Position numbers and translations under genes: made by a program. Under the pieces are notes generated by a model that made no database searches, was not told where the DNA came from, and saw only the letters and a program-made list of their open reading frames with translations. 64,000 bases of DNA from Vreelandella olivaria (lineage in GTDB: Bacteria > Pseudomonadota > Gammaproteobacteria > Pseudomonadales > Halomonadaceae), in assembly GCA_004295565.1 (NCBI GenBank), contig AP019416.1, positions 2,604,001 through 2,668,000 on the forward strand, given 5' to 3'. This document shows, in pieces, positions 8,855 to 16,572 of this stretch (positions are counted from its first letter, which is position 1; every line of letters starts with the position of its first letter).

Positions 8855-10028
8855 CGCACGATCCTCAAGCCAATATTGTTTTGGGCAATGGGCGTTTCAG
8901 GTTGAGCAGAGCCTGCTCCATTTACCTCCGCCCATACCAGATAAGGATCCGGGCGAACGGGGCGTTGGCTTCTGAAATTACCTGGAATGTCGCGTCTTCG
9001 CGGGATATACCCAGCCGCACGGTCAAATAACTGTGGTTACTCTCAGGATCGACATGAACCCTTCCCTGGGGGCTTGGAACGACGCCTTATGCAATGCTGT
9101 TTTAACCCGGTCGATATCAACTGAATCAGCGCCAGCCAAGGCAAGGGCGAGGAGATGAACGGTGTTGTAAGACGCTTCTGCATCTGCGCTAGGCAGGGCC
9201 TCGTGGCCGAAGCGTTGGCGGTAACTGGTGACGAACTGCTGATTAACCTCGGTTTCGATAGTCGAGAAGTAAACGCTGGAGGCGAGATGCCCAGCACACG
9301 CCTGCGAACCAATCTGAGCGAGTTCCGGCTCGCAAAGCGTACAGCTGCCAACCACCGTCTTTTTGTAACGCAGGGTTTTCATCCCGCGCCTTGGCAAATG
9401 CGCGGTAAAAGGCATAGCTAGACTCGCCGATCAGCATGTTCATGATGAACGCGGGGCGCTTTTCGTGGATCTCTTCAATAATACGGGCCACATCCAGGTC
9501 ACCCACCTGTAGAAAACGCTCCGCGATCATCTCCCCGCCATGCGCTTTGGTAAGCTCTCTGATAATGCGGCCATTTTCCCAAGCCCACACATAATTAGAG
9601 CCAACGAAGTAAACATCGTCTGTGATATGGGTAAGCACATAGTCCATCAGCGGCAGCACATGCTGGTTCTGAACGGCGCCGGTATAGATAACGTTATTGT
9701 TGGTCTCAAAACCTTCGTAGTGAGACGGATACCACAGCAAGCCGTCGTATTTTTCGAAAATTGGGATGACTTCTTTTCGGCTGGAAGATGTATAGCAACC
9801 AATCACATGCTTTACGCCCTCGTGGCGCAGCAAACCCCTAACGTGTGTGCTGTAAGCAGCGTTGTCACCGGCTGGCTCGCACTCAATGGGTACAAGTTCA
9901 AAGGGGAATCGTTTGTCCTGGTTAACCTCTTCCAGCGCCAGCATCGCCCCATCACGCATCGAGCGGCCAACGGTGGCGTAAGGGCCTTGAGTGGAGAAGA
10001 GTATGCCAACCGGGATACGACTTTTCAT
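8851..10028 (-). CDS. amiC: AmiC-type amide sensor protein (about three frameshifts)
   Basis: Cytoplasmic ligand-sensing homologue of the ABC binding proteins. In the Pseudomonas paradigm it sequesters AmiR until an amide binds. It starts at ATG 10026-10028 (MKSRIPVGILFSTQGPYATV) with ribosome site AGGAAG eight bases upstream; a longer in-frame extension upstream runs through the leader and is rejected. Family motifs are GCYTSSSRKEVIPIFEKYDG, LLWYPSHYEGFE and YFVGSNYVWAWENGRI. One A too many in a five-T run near 9360-9364, a break near 9065, and one missing base near 8953 split the frame. Corrected, the C-terminus reads VHVDPESNHSYLTVRLG and ends NNIGLRIVR. No signal peptide is seen, consistent with a cytoplasmic sensor. 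Its stop overlaps the amiR start. Confidence 0.85.
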
Positions 10029-10052
10029 TGACTGACTTCCTATTTCCGGACA

Positions 10053-10098
10053 TAAAAAAGGGCTCACAACGCAACCTGACGGTAACGATGGGAGCCCT
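10053..10098 (-). terminator. Leader terminator upstream of amiC
   Basis: On the minus strand AGGGCTC and GAGCCCT form a seven-base stem around a loop of about 26 bases, followed directly by six T. This is an intrinsic terminator placed between the promoter at 10155-10184 and the amiC start at 10028, so it would stop transcription before the first gene of the operon. That is the arrangement expected of a regulated attenuator. It is the natural target of the AmiR-type antiterminator encoded in the operon. Confidence 0.75.
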
Positions 10099-10128
10099 AT
10101 TGCTCTGTGCCCTTTCGGCGTAAGCCGA
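10092..10128 (-). promoter_or_regulatory. Putative AmiR (ANTAR) antiterminator hairpins
   Basis: Two small hairpins precede the leader terminator on the minus strand. The first is TCGGC-TTAC-GCCGA (10115-10128). The second, nine bases later, is GAGC-AATAGG-GCTC (10092-10105) with a six-base loop. The 3' half of the second hairpin is also the 5' half of the terminator stem, so the two structures exclude each other. ANTAR proteins bind tandem hairpins of this kind. The loops do not show the consensus A at position 1 and G at position 4 in both hairpins, so the assignment rests on architecture. Confidence 0.5.
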
Positions 10129-10142
10129 CGCACGATATGTCG

Positions 10143-10160
10143 AATACTAAACTTAGTATT
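10143..10160. promoter_or_regulatory. Inverted repeat overlapping the amiC -10 box
   Basis: A perfect eight-base inverted repeat, AATACTAA / TTAGTATT, separated by two bases. It covers the predicted -10 element and start site of the amide operon promoter. The position suits a repressor or other dimeric regulator operator. It could also form a short hairpin at the very 5' end of the transcript. No cognate regulator is obvious in the window. Confidence 0.45.
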
Positions 10161-10184
10161 GTGACCCTTTATCGACTTTGTCAA
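10155..10184 (-). promoter_or_regulatory. Sigma-70 promoter of the amide operon
   Basis: On the minus strand a perfect -35 TTGACA (10179-10184) is followed by an 18-base spacer and a -10 AATACT (10155-10160, four of six consensus bases). The predicted start near 10148 gives a leader of about 120 bases before amiC, containing the hairpins and terminator described above. It is the only strong promoter seen upstream of the operon. Confidence 0.65.
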
Positions 10185-10819
10185 CACATTGTCGGTATTC
10201 TTAAGTCGAAGGTCATTACCACTAAACAATACCAGTAAACCAAAGCAACAAACGTGCCAATAAAAAAAACTGCCTCACTAACGGCCTTTGTTTACATTGA
10301 ATGTAGGCGCTATGCCTCTTCTTGACTCATGGGTAATAAATTATGCTTCACAAAGGTGCATTCCAATTTTTTATGTTCGCACAAACAAGGAAGCACTTTC
10401 GGGAGTCCCACTAAAAATCAGTATCAGAAAAACTACATACATTTAACTTTCATGAGTAGCTTACCTGAAGCCTTCATGTCGAGAGCATCGACATGAAGTA
10501 AAACTAGGTAAATCAAATCATAATGGAGCGATTAATCCCTTATTCATTACTGAGATTAATCGAAGCTTCCGGGCTTTGTTTCGCTATGAAAGCTTCTGCT
10601 GTTGAGCGTTGCGGATCAACATCAGACAGCCAAGCTAAAACATCAGAAAGACAATACCTGACGTTGCGTCCTCGATGTACGAAACGTGGGGCAGGCTCCC
10701 CAACAGCATTCCAGTAACTCGACTTTCACATGCTGTCGAAGGGGCCGCTGGAATCAAAGAGGGGAGTACGACACTCTCAATCAACTCCGGACTGTAGCCT
10801 TGATGGCCTGAATTCAAAT
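10185..10819. other. Non-coding and unassigned stretch between the amide operon and an IS30-type element
   Basis: About 635 bases with no gene I can support. The first 300 bases are AT-rich and contain no long frame. At 10472-10498 there is a perfect 11-base inverted repeat, listed separately. From about 10520 several short overlapping frames occur on both strands (for example 10523-10717 plus and 10635-10817 minus). None resembles a family I recognise, and they may be eroded remnants next to the mobile element. Confidence 0.5.
10472..10498. repeat. Perfect 11-bp inverted repeat
   Basis: CTTCATGTCGA and TCGACATGAAG flank a five-base spacer (GAGCA). Neither side is followed by a T-run, so it is a poor terminator candidate. 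It lies in AT-rich non-coding DNA about 290 bases upstream of the amide promoter. It could be an operator, a recombination site or a leftover mobile-element end. Confidence 0.55.
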
Positions 10820-11804
10820 AATAAGTGCAGCACCTGCTGTGTCCAGGGCTCCTGAGTACTCGCCCAGGAATACCTGTGCCAGTGTTCGATAACCGAGCCG
10901 TTTTCTAGGACGGTCATTGAGTTTTTTGACCACCCTTCTCATTTCGACATCTGTGACTTGCCGGAAGTCAGTCCCTTTGGGGGCAGTACTGCCGGATCAC
11001 GCCATTCGTATTTTCATTGATCCCACGTTGGCCGGAACAGTAGGGATCGCAGAAGTAAATTGAGGTGGTCACCGCTGTGGCCACTGCCTCGTGGTTGGCG
11101 AACTCCGAGCCATTGTCCAGCGTCACGGTCTGGACAGCACCACGGCGCGGCGTCAGTAGACGAATCATGACCTTTTGCGGCAGCTCCGCGGTGATATAAG
11201 GCTACCGGGCTGCCAATAGATAACCACTGCGGCGCTCAACTAGGGTAACCAATCCGGACTGCTTGTGCCCTTGAGCCCCGTGTCGCCCTCCCAGTGGCCT
11301 ATCGTGAGCCGATCATCCACATCGGCAGGGCGCCATTCGATACCGACCCGGTTAGGAATTTTGCCAAGGCCAGCGCTCTTGGCGTGAGCACGATGATTGC
11401 TGCGCCGCTTAGGCTGACGAAGATGTCGCCAGAGATCACCACCACGTACCTTGTCACCCCAGATCAAGGAATAGATCCACTGGTGGCTGACGCCGATGCC
11501 GATCAAAGGCGCCATGAAGCCGCTGATTTGATCGGGACTCCATTCCTTACGCAGTTGCTTGGCGACGATGTTGATCATGCTGGGTAGGCGCTTTGTCCAC
11601 TTCCAGTCGGTACGCTGCCGGTCAGTGCTACACCTGCGCTAGCTCAGGTTCATAACCGTCATCTGTCGCGTTACGACACAACTCACGACTTATCGTGCTG
11701 TTATGAATGCCAAGGTTTCTTGCGGCCTGTCGTTGGCTCTTTCCTACCCCAATACAAGCGTGAATCTGGTATCGTTGGGCCTGGGTCAGTTGTCGGTATC
11801 CCAT
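10814..11804 (-). pseudogene. IS30-family transposase (three frameshifts, one stop)
   Basis: It starts at ATG 11802-11804 with MGYRQLTQAQRYQIHACIG and the helix-turn-helix AARNLGIHNSTISREL. The catalytic DDE core then follows in pieces: DVDDRLTIGHWEGDT (first Asp region), TVTLDNGSEFANHEAV (second Asp) and CDPYCSGQRGINENTNGVIR (Glu). It ends KRLGYRTLAQVFLGEY with a short tail. Frames break near 11640, 11235 and 10982, and a TAG lies in frame near 11206. Corrected length is about 330 residues, full size for IS30 transposases. Because the whole window is indel-rich, this copy may be intact in the real genome; the in-frame stop argues for real decay. Confidence 0.75.
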
Positions 11805-11893
11805 GCTTTGCTTCTCTTTGGTCGGTAAAGCAGGGAGGGTGCCGGCGCTCGCCCTCCTGCTTCTACCGGGTGGGCCAAAGTGCTGAAGTTATT
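10820..11893 (-). mobile_element. IS30-family insertion sequence, first copy (broken frame)
   Basis: An element of about 1.07 kb. Candidate terminal inverted repeats are AATAAGTGCAGCACCTG at 10820-10836 and its counterpart at 11877-11893, matching at 13 of 17 positions. No clear target-site duplication is seen, so the ends are uncertain by a few bases. It carries one transposase gene on the minus strand and separates unassigned DNA from a DUF2201 gene fragment. It differs clearly from the second IS30 element at 22753-23819. Confidence 0.65.
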
Positions 11894-12006
11894 CTATGAA
11901 TCCAGGAATCTTAACCCCCTGTTTTGCAGGAGCAAATAGCCACGGCGAGCACGGATGGCTGGCATCTCTATTTTTGTCCCTGTTATAGCGCCAGTCTCTC
12001 CGATGA

Positions 12007-12402
12007 ATCTCGACGCTTTTGCATGCCCACCTAATTTGGCATTGCGTGGCAGGCCATTTAACCGCTCCTCTAGTAGCTAACCGTCATCGTTGGCACCTTG
12101 CGTGTGACCATGAAGTCAACGCCCTGCTGTTGGCTCTCGGCTTACCCCTGCCTTTGAATGCACTGCTATTTCCCGTATGCGTTGGCCGCGGCGATTTGGA
12201 GGTGTATCGATGGCTTGAAGGACACCCAAACACGTCAATTGAAATGCCTCTCGACATTCACCCTGCCGCACTATGGGGGCACCTCCCCCATACCACCCCA
12301 AACCAGCGCATGACTGGACTTTGGCGACGCCGAGCTCATTTGATTGCTCGGGAACCCGATGCGCTGCCCGAGAGAGTCGCTAGGTTTTGTGAGGCACGAT
12401 AA
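12007..12402 (+). pseudogene. Remnant of a DUF2201 (predicted metallopeptidase-like) protein
   Basis: An open frame of about 130 residues with no proper start codon, beginning STLLHAHLIWHCVAGHL. Histidine spacing of this type followed by RWHLACDHEVNALLLALGLP resembles the N-terminal DUF2201 domain of predicted VWA-linked metallopeptidase-like proteins. Weak similarity continues upstream in another frame towards the IS30 end, and the C-terminal VWA-like half is missing. I read it as a fragment. Its original function is unknown. It is followed after 40 bases by a WYL regulator in the same direction. Confidence 0.45.
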
Positions 12403-12442
12403 ACTTACTGCTTTCATTCCTATAGCCAGGATTAGCGTCACT

Positions 12443-13475
12443 ATGCCTGATACGCGCGATACACTTTTTCGCTACTTGACGCTTCTGCAACTCATCCCCC
12501 GTTAACCTAAGAAAATGTCGACTCCTATGTTGAAAGAAAAACTCGCTGAACGTGGGTTTAATATTGATACTCGGTCGTTACAGCGGGATCTGAGCCAAAA
12601 ACTCTCGACGCAGTTTCCCATCGGGTGTGATGATAGCCAGAAGCCCTATCAGTGGTATTTCGATCGCGACTTTCAGTGTCAGCTGCCCGCGCTGGATGTG
12701 CCGAGCGCGCTGACGCTGGTACTTGCCGAAGAGTATTTAAAAGGATTACTGCCCCCGGTGGTCGTTGGGCAATTATCGCCGCACTTTACGGATGCGAGGC
12801 GGTTGCTGGATGAGATGAATTCCAACGGCTTGAGCCAATGGGCTCGGAAAGTTCGCGCCATCCCCAATGGCAAAGCGCTTATCCCCGCGGCACTTAATGA
12901 AATGACGTGGCAGATCGTCTCTCAAGCCCTGCTAGAGCAGAAATCGGTGGATGTCGAGTACTTGTCACGCACATCCAAAACGAAAAAGCACTTCACCCTT
13001 CATCCTCAAGGGCTAGTCAGCCGACACAGCGTGACCTATTTACTGGCGCAGTGGACGACTATGACGATATTCGTCAGTTCGCCATGCACCGCATTGAAAC
13101 AGCCGCTCTAAGTAAAGCGACCTGGCGACCTTTGCACGGCTTTGACTTAGGCAATTACATAGCAGGTGGAGCGTTCGGCTACTTGCAAGGCAAAGCCCCG
13201 TCACACTTGTCGCCCATGTAGCGCCACAAGTTGCGTGGCTACTCAGTGAGACCCCACTGTCTAAAACTCAGCGGCTGACGCCACTGCCAGAAAGCAGCTG
13301 GCAACAACTAGAAGCCGAGGTGCCCGATGACCAACAAACGCTGTGGTGGCTGATGGCCATGGGCGCCAATGTCAACGTATTGGGCCCAACGACGTGGCGG
13401 GAAACGCTAAAGGCGAATGCAGAGCAGGTACTCGCACATTACCAAAGCACACTGGTCGCGCAAGAAACCTATTAA
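12443..13475 (+). CDS. WYL-domain transcriptional regulator (one in-frame stop, two frameshifts)
   Basis: A HTH-WYL protein of about 340 residues. It starts at ATG 12443-12445 with MPDTRDTLFRYLTLLQLIPR, a typical winged-helix DeoR-like start. An in-frame TAA at 12503-12505 stands where Tyr or similar is expected, then PKKMSTPMLKEKLAERGFN continues in the same frame. The WYL region is visible in SVDVEYLSRTSKTKKHFTLH and GLVSRHSVTYLLA. The frame breaks near 13040 and again near 13197, after which VTLVAHVAPQVAWLLSETPL continues in the third frame to TAA 13473-13475. WYL proteins sense nucleotides or other ligands and often regulate defence or stress genes. Its target is unknown. The nonsense codon may indicate a real pseudogene. 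Confidence 0.7.
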
Positions 13476-13517
13476 AGTCTTGCTAATGGAAGCCAACATA
13501 TTGAAAAGGAGATAACG

Positions 13518-14033
13518 GTGCTCTGTTTTGCTTATGGCTCGAATATGTCTACCCAGCGCTTGGCTGCAAGGATCCCAGCGCGCTTTGTGACCACCGCCCT
13601 TCTGCCCGCGTATCGCCTAGCCTTTCATCAGCAAGGCGGTGACGGCTCTGGCAAATGCGATATTGTAACGGCATCTGAGCAGTCGGCTGTCTACGGCGTC
13701 GTCTGGGAAGTTGCTTCGCACCATAAGGTGACGCTGGATCGTTATGAAGGGCTCAACGCTGCTTACGATGAAACCTGGCTGACGGTAACCGACCTGGTTG
13801 GTGACGAGCAGTTTGAAGTACAGGCGTATGTTGGCAAGCTCACCACTACTGGCATGCAGCCCTATACATGGTACAAGCACCATGTGTTAGCAGGCGCACG
13901 AGAACACGGATTACCCACAACTTATGTCCGTGCATTAGAACAAATTGATGCCCGAATTGACCCAGACACCGAACGCCACGCACGCGAAATGGTGCTACAT
14001 GGACTCGATGAACTGTTAGTGCGGGGAGCATAA
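13518..14033 (+). CDS. Gamma-glutamylcyclotransferase-like (GGCT/AIG2) protein
   Basis: 171 residues, intact. It starts with GTG at 13518-13520, seven bases after ribosome site AAGGAG. The glycine-rich substrate loop YGSNMSTQRL lies at residues 6-15 and the probable catalytic Glu is in LDRYEGLNAAY, both hallmarks of the GGCT fold. Family members convert gamma-glutamyl dipeptides or gamma-glutamylamines to 5-oxoproline. The stop codon overlaps the next start by one base (TAATG), so the two genes form a unit. The physiological substrate is not known. Confidence 0.8.
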   Translation: MLCFAYGSNMSTQRLAARIPARFVTTALLPAYRLAFHQQGGDGSGKCDIVTASEQSAVYGVVWEVASHHKVTLDRYEGLNAAYDETWLTVTDLVGDEQFEVQAYVGKLTTTGMQPYTWYKHHVLAGAREHGLPTTYVRALEQIDARIDPDTERHAREMVLHGLDELLVRGA

Positions 14034-14272
14034 TGGGCAATGATGAGCGTTTAATCGCATTTTACCGCGGGGAAGGCCACGATCATAAAGGTCGTCGACT
14101 CGAAGGCATCTGGGAACTCCCCTCTTTCTGGCTGGAACACACCCACGACTATATTCAGTGGCTGTTTCCTATCCCTGAAATGGGCCGCTTTAACGCCTTT
14201 GCATCTTTACTGACGCCCCGGGTCATGTTGGTGCCAATCAATTATGCTAGCAAAATCGATATTGCCACGTGA
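14033..14272 (+). CDS. OGFr-domain protein, truncated
   Basis: 79 residues resembling the start of the opioid-growth-factor-receptor-like domain found in bacteria: LIAFYRGEGHDHKGRRLEGI, followed by HDYIQWLFPIPEMGRFNAFA. Bacterial members usually run to about 150 or more residues. Here the frame ends soon after SLLTPRVMLVPIN, probably through truncation or a frameshift near 14210. No biochemical activity is known for the bacterial domain. It is translationally coupled to the GGCT gene upstream. Confidence 0.65.
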   Translation: MGNDERLIAFYRGEGHDHKGRRLEGIWELPSFWLEHTHDYIQWLFPIPEMGRFNAFASLLTPRVMLVPINYASKIDIAT

Positions 14273-14631
14273 CGGCCGGAGGTATGTCCGATTTGGGAGC
14301 TAGTGGTGGATGATCTGAATAAAGCCTGAATCAGGCCTAAGCAATCGCGTCGGCGACCGACGCAGGTCACCGACGCGATACTGGAGCAGCTTCGGATCCA
14401 GCCCTTTTCGCAAGCTAAAAAACAGCGTCCCAAACTCATTACGAGCCGGGATAAAACGCTGTTCCGTTATTGCGTGCCGGGTGGCTGCGTCAACAAAACC
14501 CGGCTCATTGGGTAGCAACGGCAAGAATTTTCTCTTGCATCAAGTCATGTAAAATAATATTAGTTTTCTGTCTTCCTTGCGCATGTGCCTGCTTTTGATA
14601 CCTATTACTGAAAAGACGCGCTTATAAATCC
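14273..14631. other. Unassigned stretch with a strong hairpin
   Basis: About 360 bases between the truncated OGFr gene and dctM. A minus-strand frame at 14300-14524 (74 residues, containing NEFGTLFFSLRKGLDPKLLQ) has protein-like composition but I recognise no family. It may be an eroded gene end. It contains the strong inverted repeat at 14344-14379, listed separately. No terminator with a T-run is seen downstream of dctM. Confidence 0.4.
14344..14379. repeat. Strong imperfect palindrome (14 base pairs with one mismatch)
   Basis: Outer arms ATCGCGTCGG / CCGACGCGAT pair perfectly over ten bases. After one unpaired base on each side, GACC / GGTC add four more pairs around a six-base loop. The stem is very GC-rich and has no T-run on either side. 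It may be a REP-like unit, a mobile-element end or a processing hairpin. Confidence 0.6.
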
Positions 14632-15972
14632 CTACATTGTATTGGGCAGATACGTGGCAATAAACGGGAAACAGAAAATAAATACAATGGTCACGACTTC
14701 CATCAGGATGAACCAGGAAGCGCCGTAAAAGACATCCGTGAGCGAAGTATCCTTATCCAGTCCAGCAATGACGTACACGTTCAACCCTATCGGCGGGGTG
14801 ATCAAGCCGATTTCACACATCTTGATCGCCAATATACCGAACCAGATGGGATCGAAGCCCAGGCTCGTCACAACAGGAAAGAGAATAGGCAAGGTGATGA
14901 CCAACATGGAAAAGGCATCCAGGAACATTCCCATGGGGACATATAGCAGCAGAATCAGCGCGATAATCACGATAGCGGGAAGTGGTAAGTCGATCACCCA
15001 GCCCGAGATCAACTGCGGAATCTGGATCAAACTCAAGAAGAAACTGTAGACCCCTGCGCCCAGCATGGTCATCATGATCATGACCGTCGTGTTGACCGCA
15101 TCACGCGAAGAGGTACCAATCGACTGTAACTTGGCCGATTTATCCTGCCGAGAAGTCAGCAGAAACAGGATGGAAGCGACCGCCCCAAGCGAGGCTGCCT
15201 CGGTAGGCGTCGCCCAGCCCGTATAGATGCTACCCAGCACCACAGTGATCAATACCAGTAACTGCCAAGAGCGGCGCAACGAGGTAAAGCGCTTTTTCCA
15301 ACCAACCCGTTCTCCCTTCGGGCACATATCGGGTTTCAGAACAGAGATGATGAAAACCCCGGCCACGAACACGGCGACTGACAGTATGCCTGGCAGAATA
15401 CCGGCCACCAGCATCTTGCCAGCAGATACTTCCGTCAATGCCGCGTAGAAGACCAACAATACACTCGGGGGGATCAACACGCCCAGCACACCACCGGCCG
15501 CGACACAGCCCGCCGAAAGACGCTTATCGTAGCCGGCCGCCTTCATTTCGGGTAACGAAATGGAGCCTACCGTTGCAGCAGTAGCCACGCTGGAGCCGGA
15601 TGTTGCAGAGAAGCCAGCGCACGTCAGAATCGTGGAAATCGCCAAACCACCGGGTAAATGCCCGCACCACCTCTTCGCCACGTGAAAGAGCGACTTTCCA
15701 ACCCCCGCATGAAGGGCAAAGTTACCCATGATGATAAATAACGGGATGACGGTTAACAGGTACGCAGCCGTTTCATCAAAGGCAAAATTCTGCAGGACAT
15801 TATAGACATAGCTCAGATCCTGAACCATGACGATCCCCAGAATACCCGCCAGACCCAAGGCTGCGAACACAGGGACACCCAACCCCATGAGCACAAAAAT
15901 AATCCCCACGGAAATCAAGCCAAGCAAGCCAGGATTATTCATCAGCAGCCCCAAAGGAAGAATAGATAGCAA
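14632..15972 (-). CDS. dctM: TRAP transporter large permease DctM
   Basis: 446 residues, intact, about a dozen hydrophobic segments. It is the transport subunit of a tripartite ATP-independent periplasmic transporter, which imports organic anions by cation symport. Family motifs visible are PLFIIMGNFALHAGVGKSLF, GFSATSGSSVATAATVGSIS and GVLGVLIPPSVLLVFYA. Near the C-terminus is EIGLITPPIGLNVYVIAGLD. The start overlaps the end of dctQ by 38 bases, so the two are co-translated. The neighbouring catabolic genes suggest a small carboxylic acid such as 3-hydroxybutyrate or acetoacetate, but the TRAP family does not reveal its ligand by sequence alone. Confidence 0.9.
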   Translation of the reverse strand: MLSILPLGLLMNNPGLLGLISVGIIFVLMGLGVPVFAALGLAGILGIVMVQDLSYVYNVLQNFAFDETAAYLLTVIPLFIIMGNFALHAGVGKSLFHVAKRWCGHLPGGLAISTILTCAGFSATSGSSVATAATVGSISLPEMKAAGYDKRLSAGCVAAGGVLGVLIPPSVLLVFYAALTEVSAGKMLVAGILPGILSVAVFVAGVFIISVLKPDMCPKGERVGWKKRFTSLRRSWQLLVLITVVLGSIYTGWATPTEAASLGAVASILFLLTSRQDKSAKLQSIGTSSRDAVNTTVMIMMTMLGAGVYSFFLSLIQIPQLISGWVIDLPLPAIVIIALILLLYVPMGMFLDAFSMLVITLPILFPVVTSLGFDPIWFGILAIKMCEIGLITPPIGLNVYVIAGLDKDTSLTDVFYGASWFILMEVVTIVFIFCFPFIATYLPNTM

Positions 15973-16483
15973 GAATGAAATGTAACGTCATTTGTATGAA
16001 GGCCAGCAGAAGACCACAAGCAACGATAATTTTTACCCACCAGATAGGCATCTGAACGACTCCCCAGCGGAACTCCTTATCTAGAAACGAGCTATAAGCC
16101 CCCTCTATGGTGGGCACGGTAATAGCTAACAGGAAAATAGCCGCAAACAACCAACCAATCCCTTCCCACGCCTGCTTGACCGGAAAAGATCTGTTTTCAC
16201 TTATCAACGACACACGGATATGTTTTTTGTCGTGCTGAGCCCATAACAGGCCCAGGTAAACAATGATTGCCATTGAAACTTCGGAAAACTCGTAAACACC
16301 CGGTAGCGGAAAATTGAACAAGCTGCGAGACGTTGCATCGAGTGCAGTAGACAACATCATGAACAGCAGCGCTGCCGCAGCAATGACGCCTGTTATACTC
16401 GCCAAGCGCGACTCTATCTTCCGTAATGCAGCTAATTTTTTCACTTCAGCCTGTTTTGGGTCTGTTTTTTCTAATACACCCAT
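15935..16483 (-). CDS. dctQ: TRAP transporter small permease DctQ
   Basis: 182 residues with four hydrophobic segments, the usual DctQ topology. The family signature region is DATSRSLFNFPLPGVYEFSE, followed by VYLGLLWAQHDKKHIRVSLI. It pairs with DctM in the inner membrane. It is intact, starts about 90 bases after dctP, and its 3' end overlaps dctM by 38 bases. The first 25 residues are polar and probably cytoplasmic. Confidence 0.87.
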   Translation of the reverse strand: MGVLEKTDPKQAEVKKLAALRKIESRLASITGVIAAAALLFMMLSTALDATSRSLFNFPLPGVYEFSEVSMAIIVYLGLLWAQHDKKHIRVSLISENRSFPVKQAWEGIGWLFAAIFLLAITVPTIEGAYSSFLDKEFRWGVVQMPIWWVKIIVACGLLLAFIQMTLHFILAIYSSFGAADE

Positions 16484-16572
16484 AGTGCGTTACTCCAACG
16501 GCATGACAAAGCAGTGGGCTGCTATTCAGCAGCCCTGGTGGAATGCAGCTATTTGTGAAGTAGCGCCAGGAA

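Noticed and set aside
9243-10229. amiC starting at 10229
   Set aside because: The extension translates the leader hairpins and promoter; MKSRIPVG at 10028 has a ribosome site and matches the family start.
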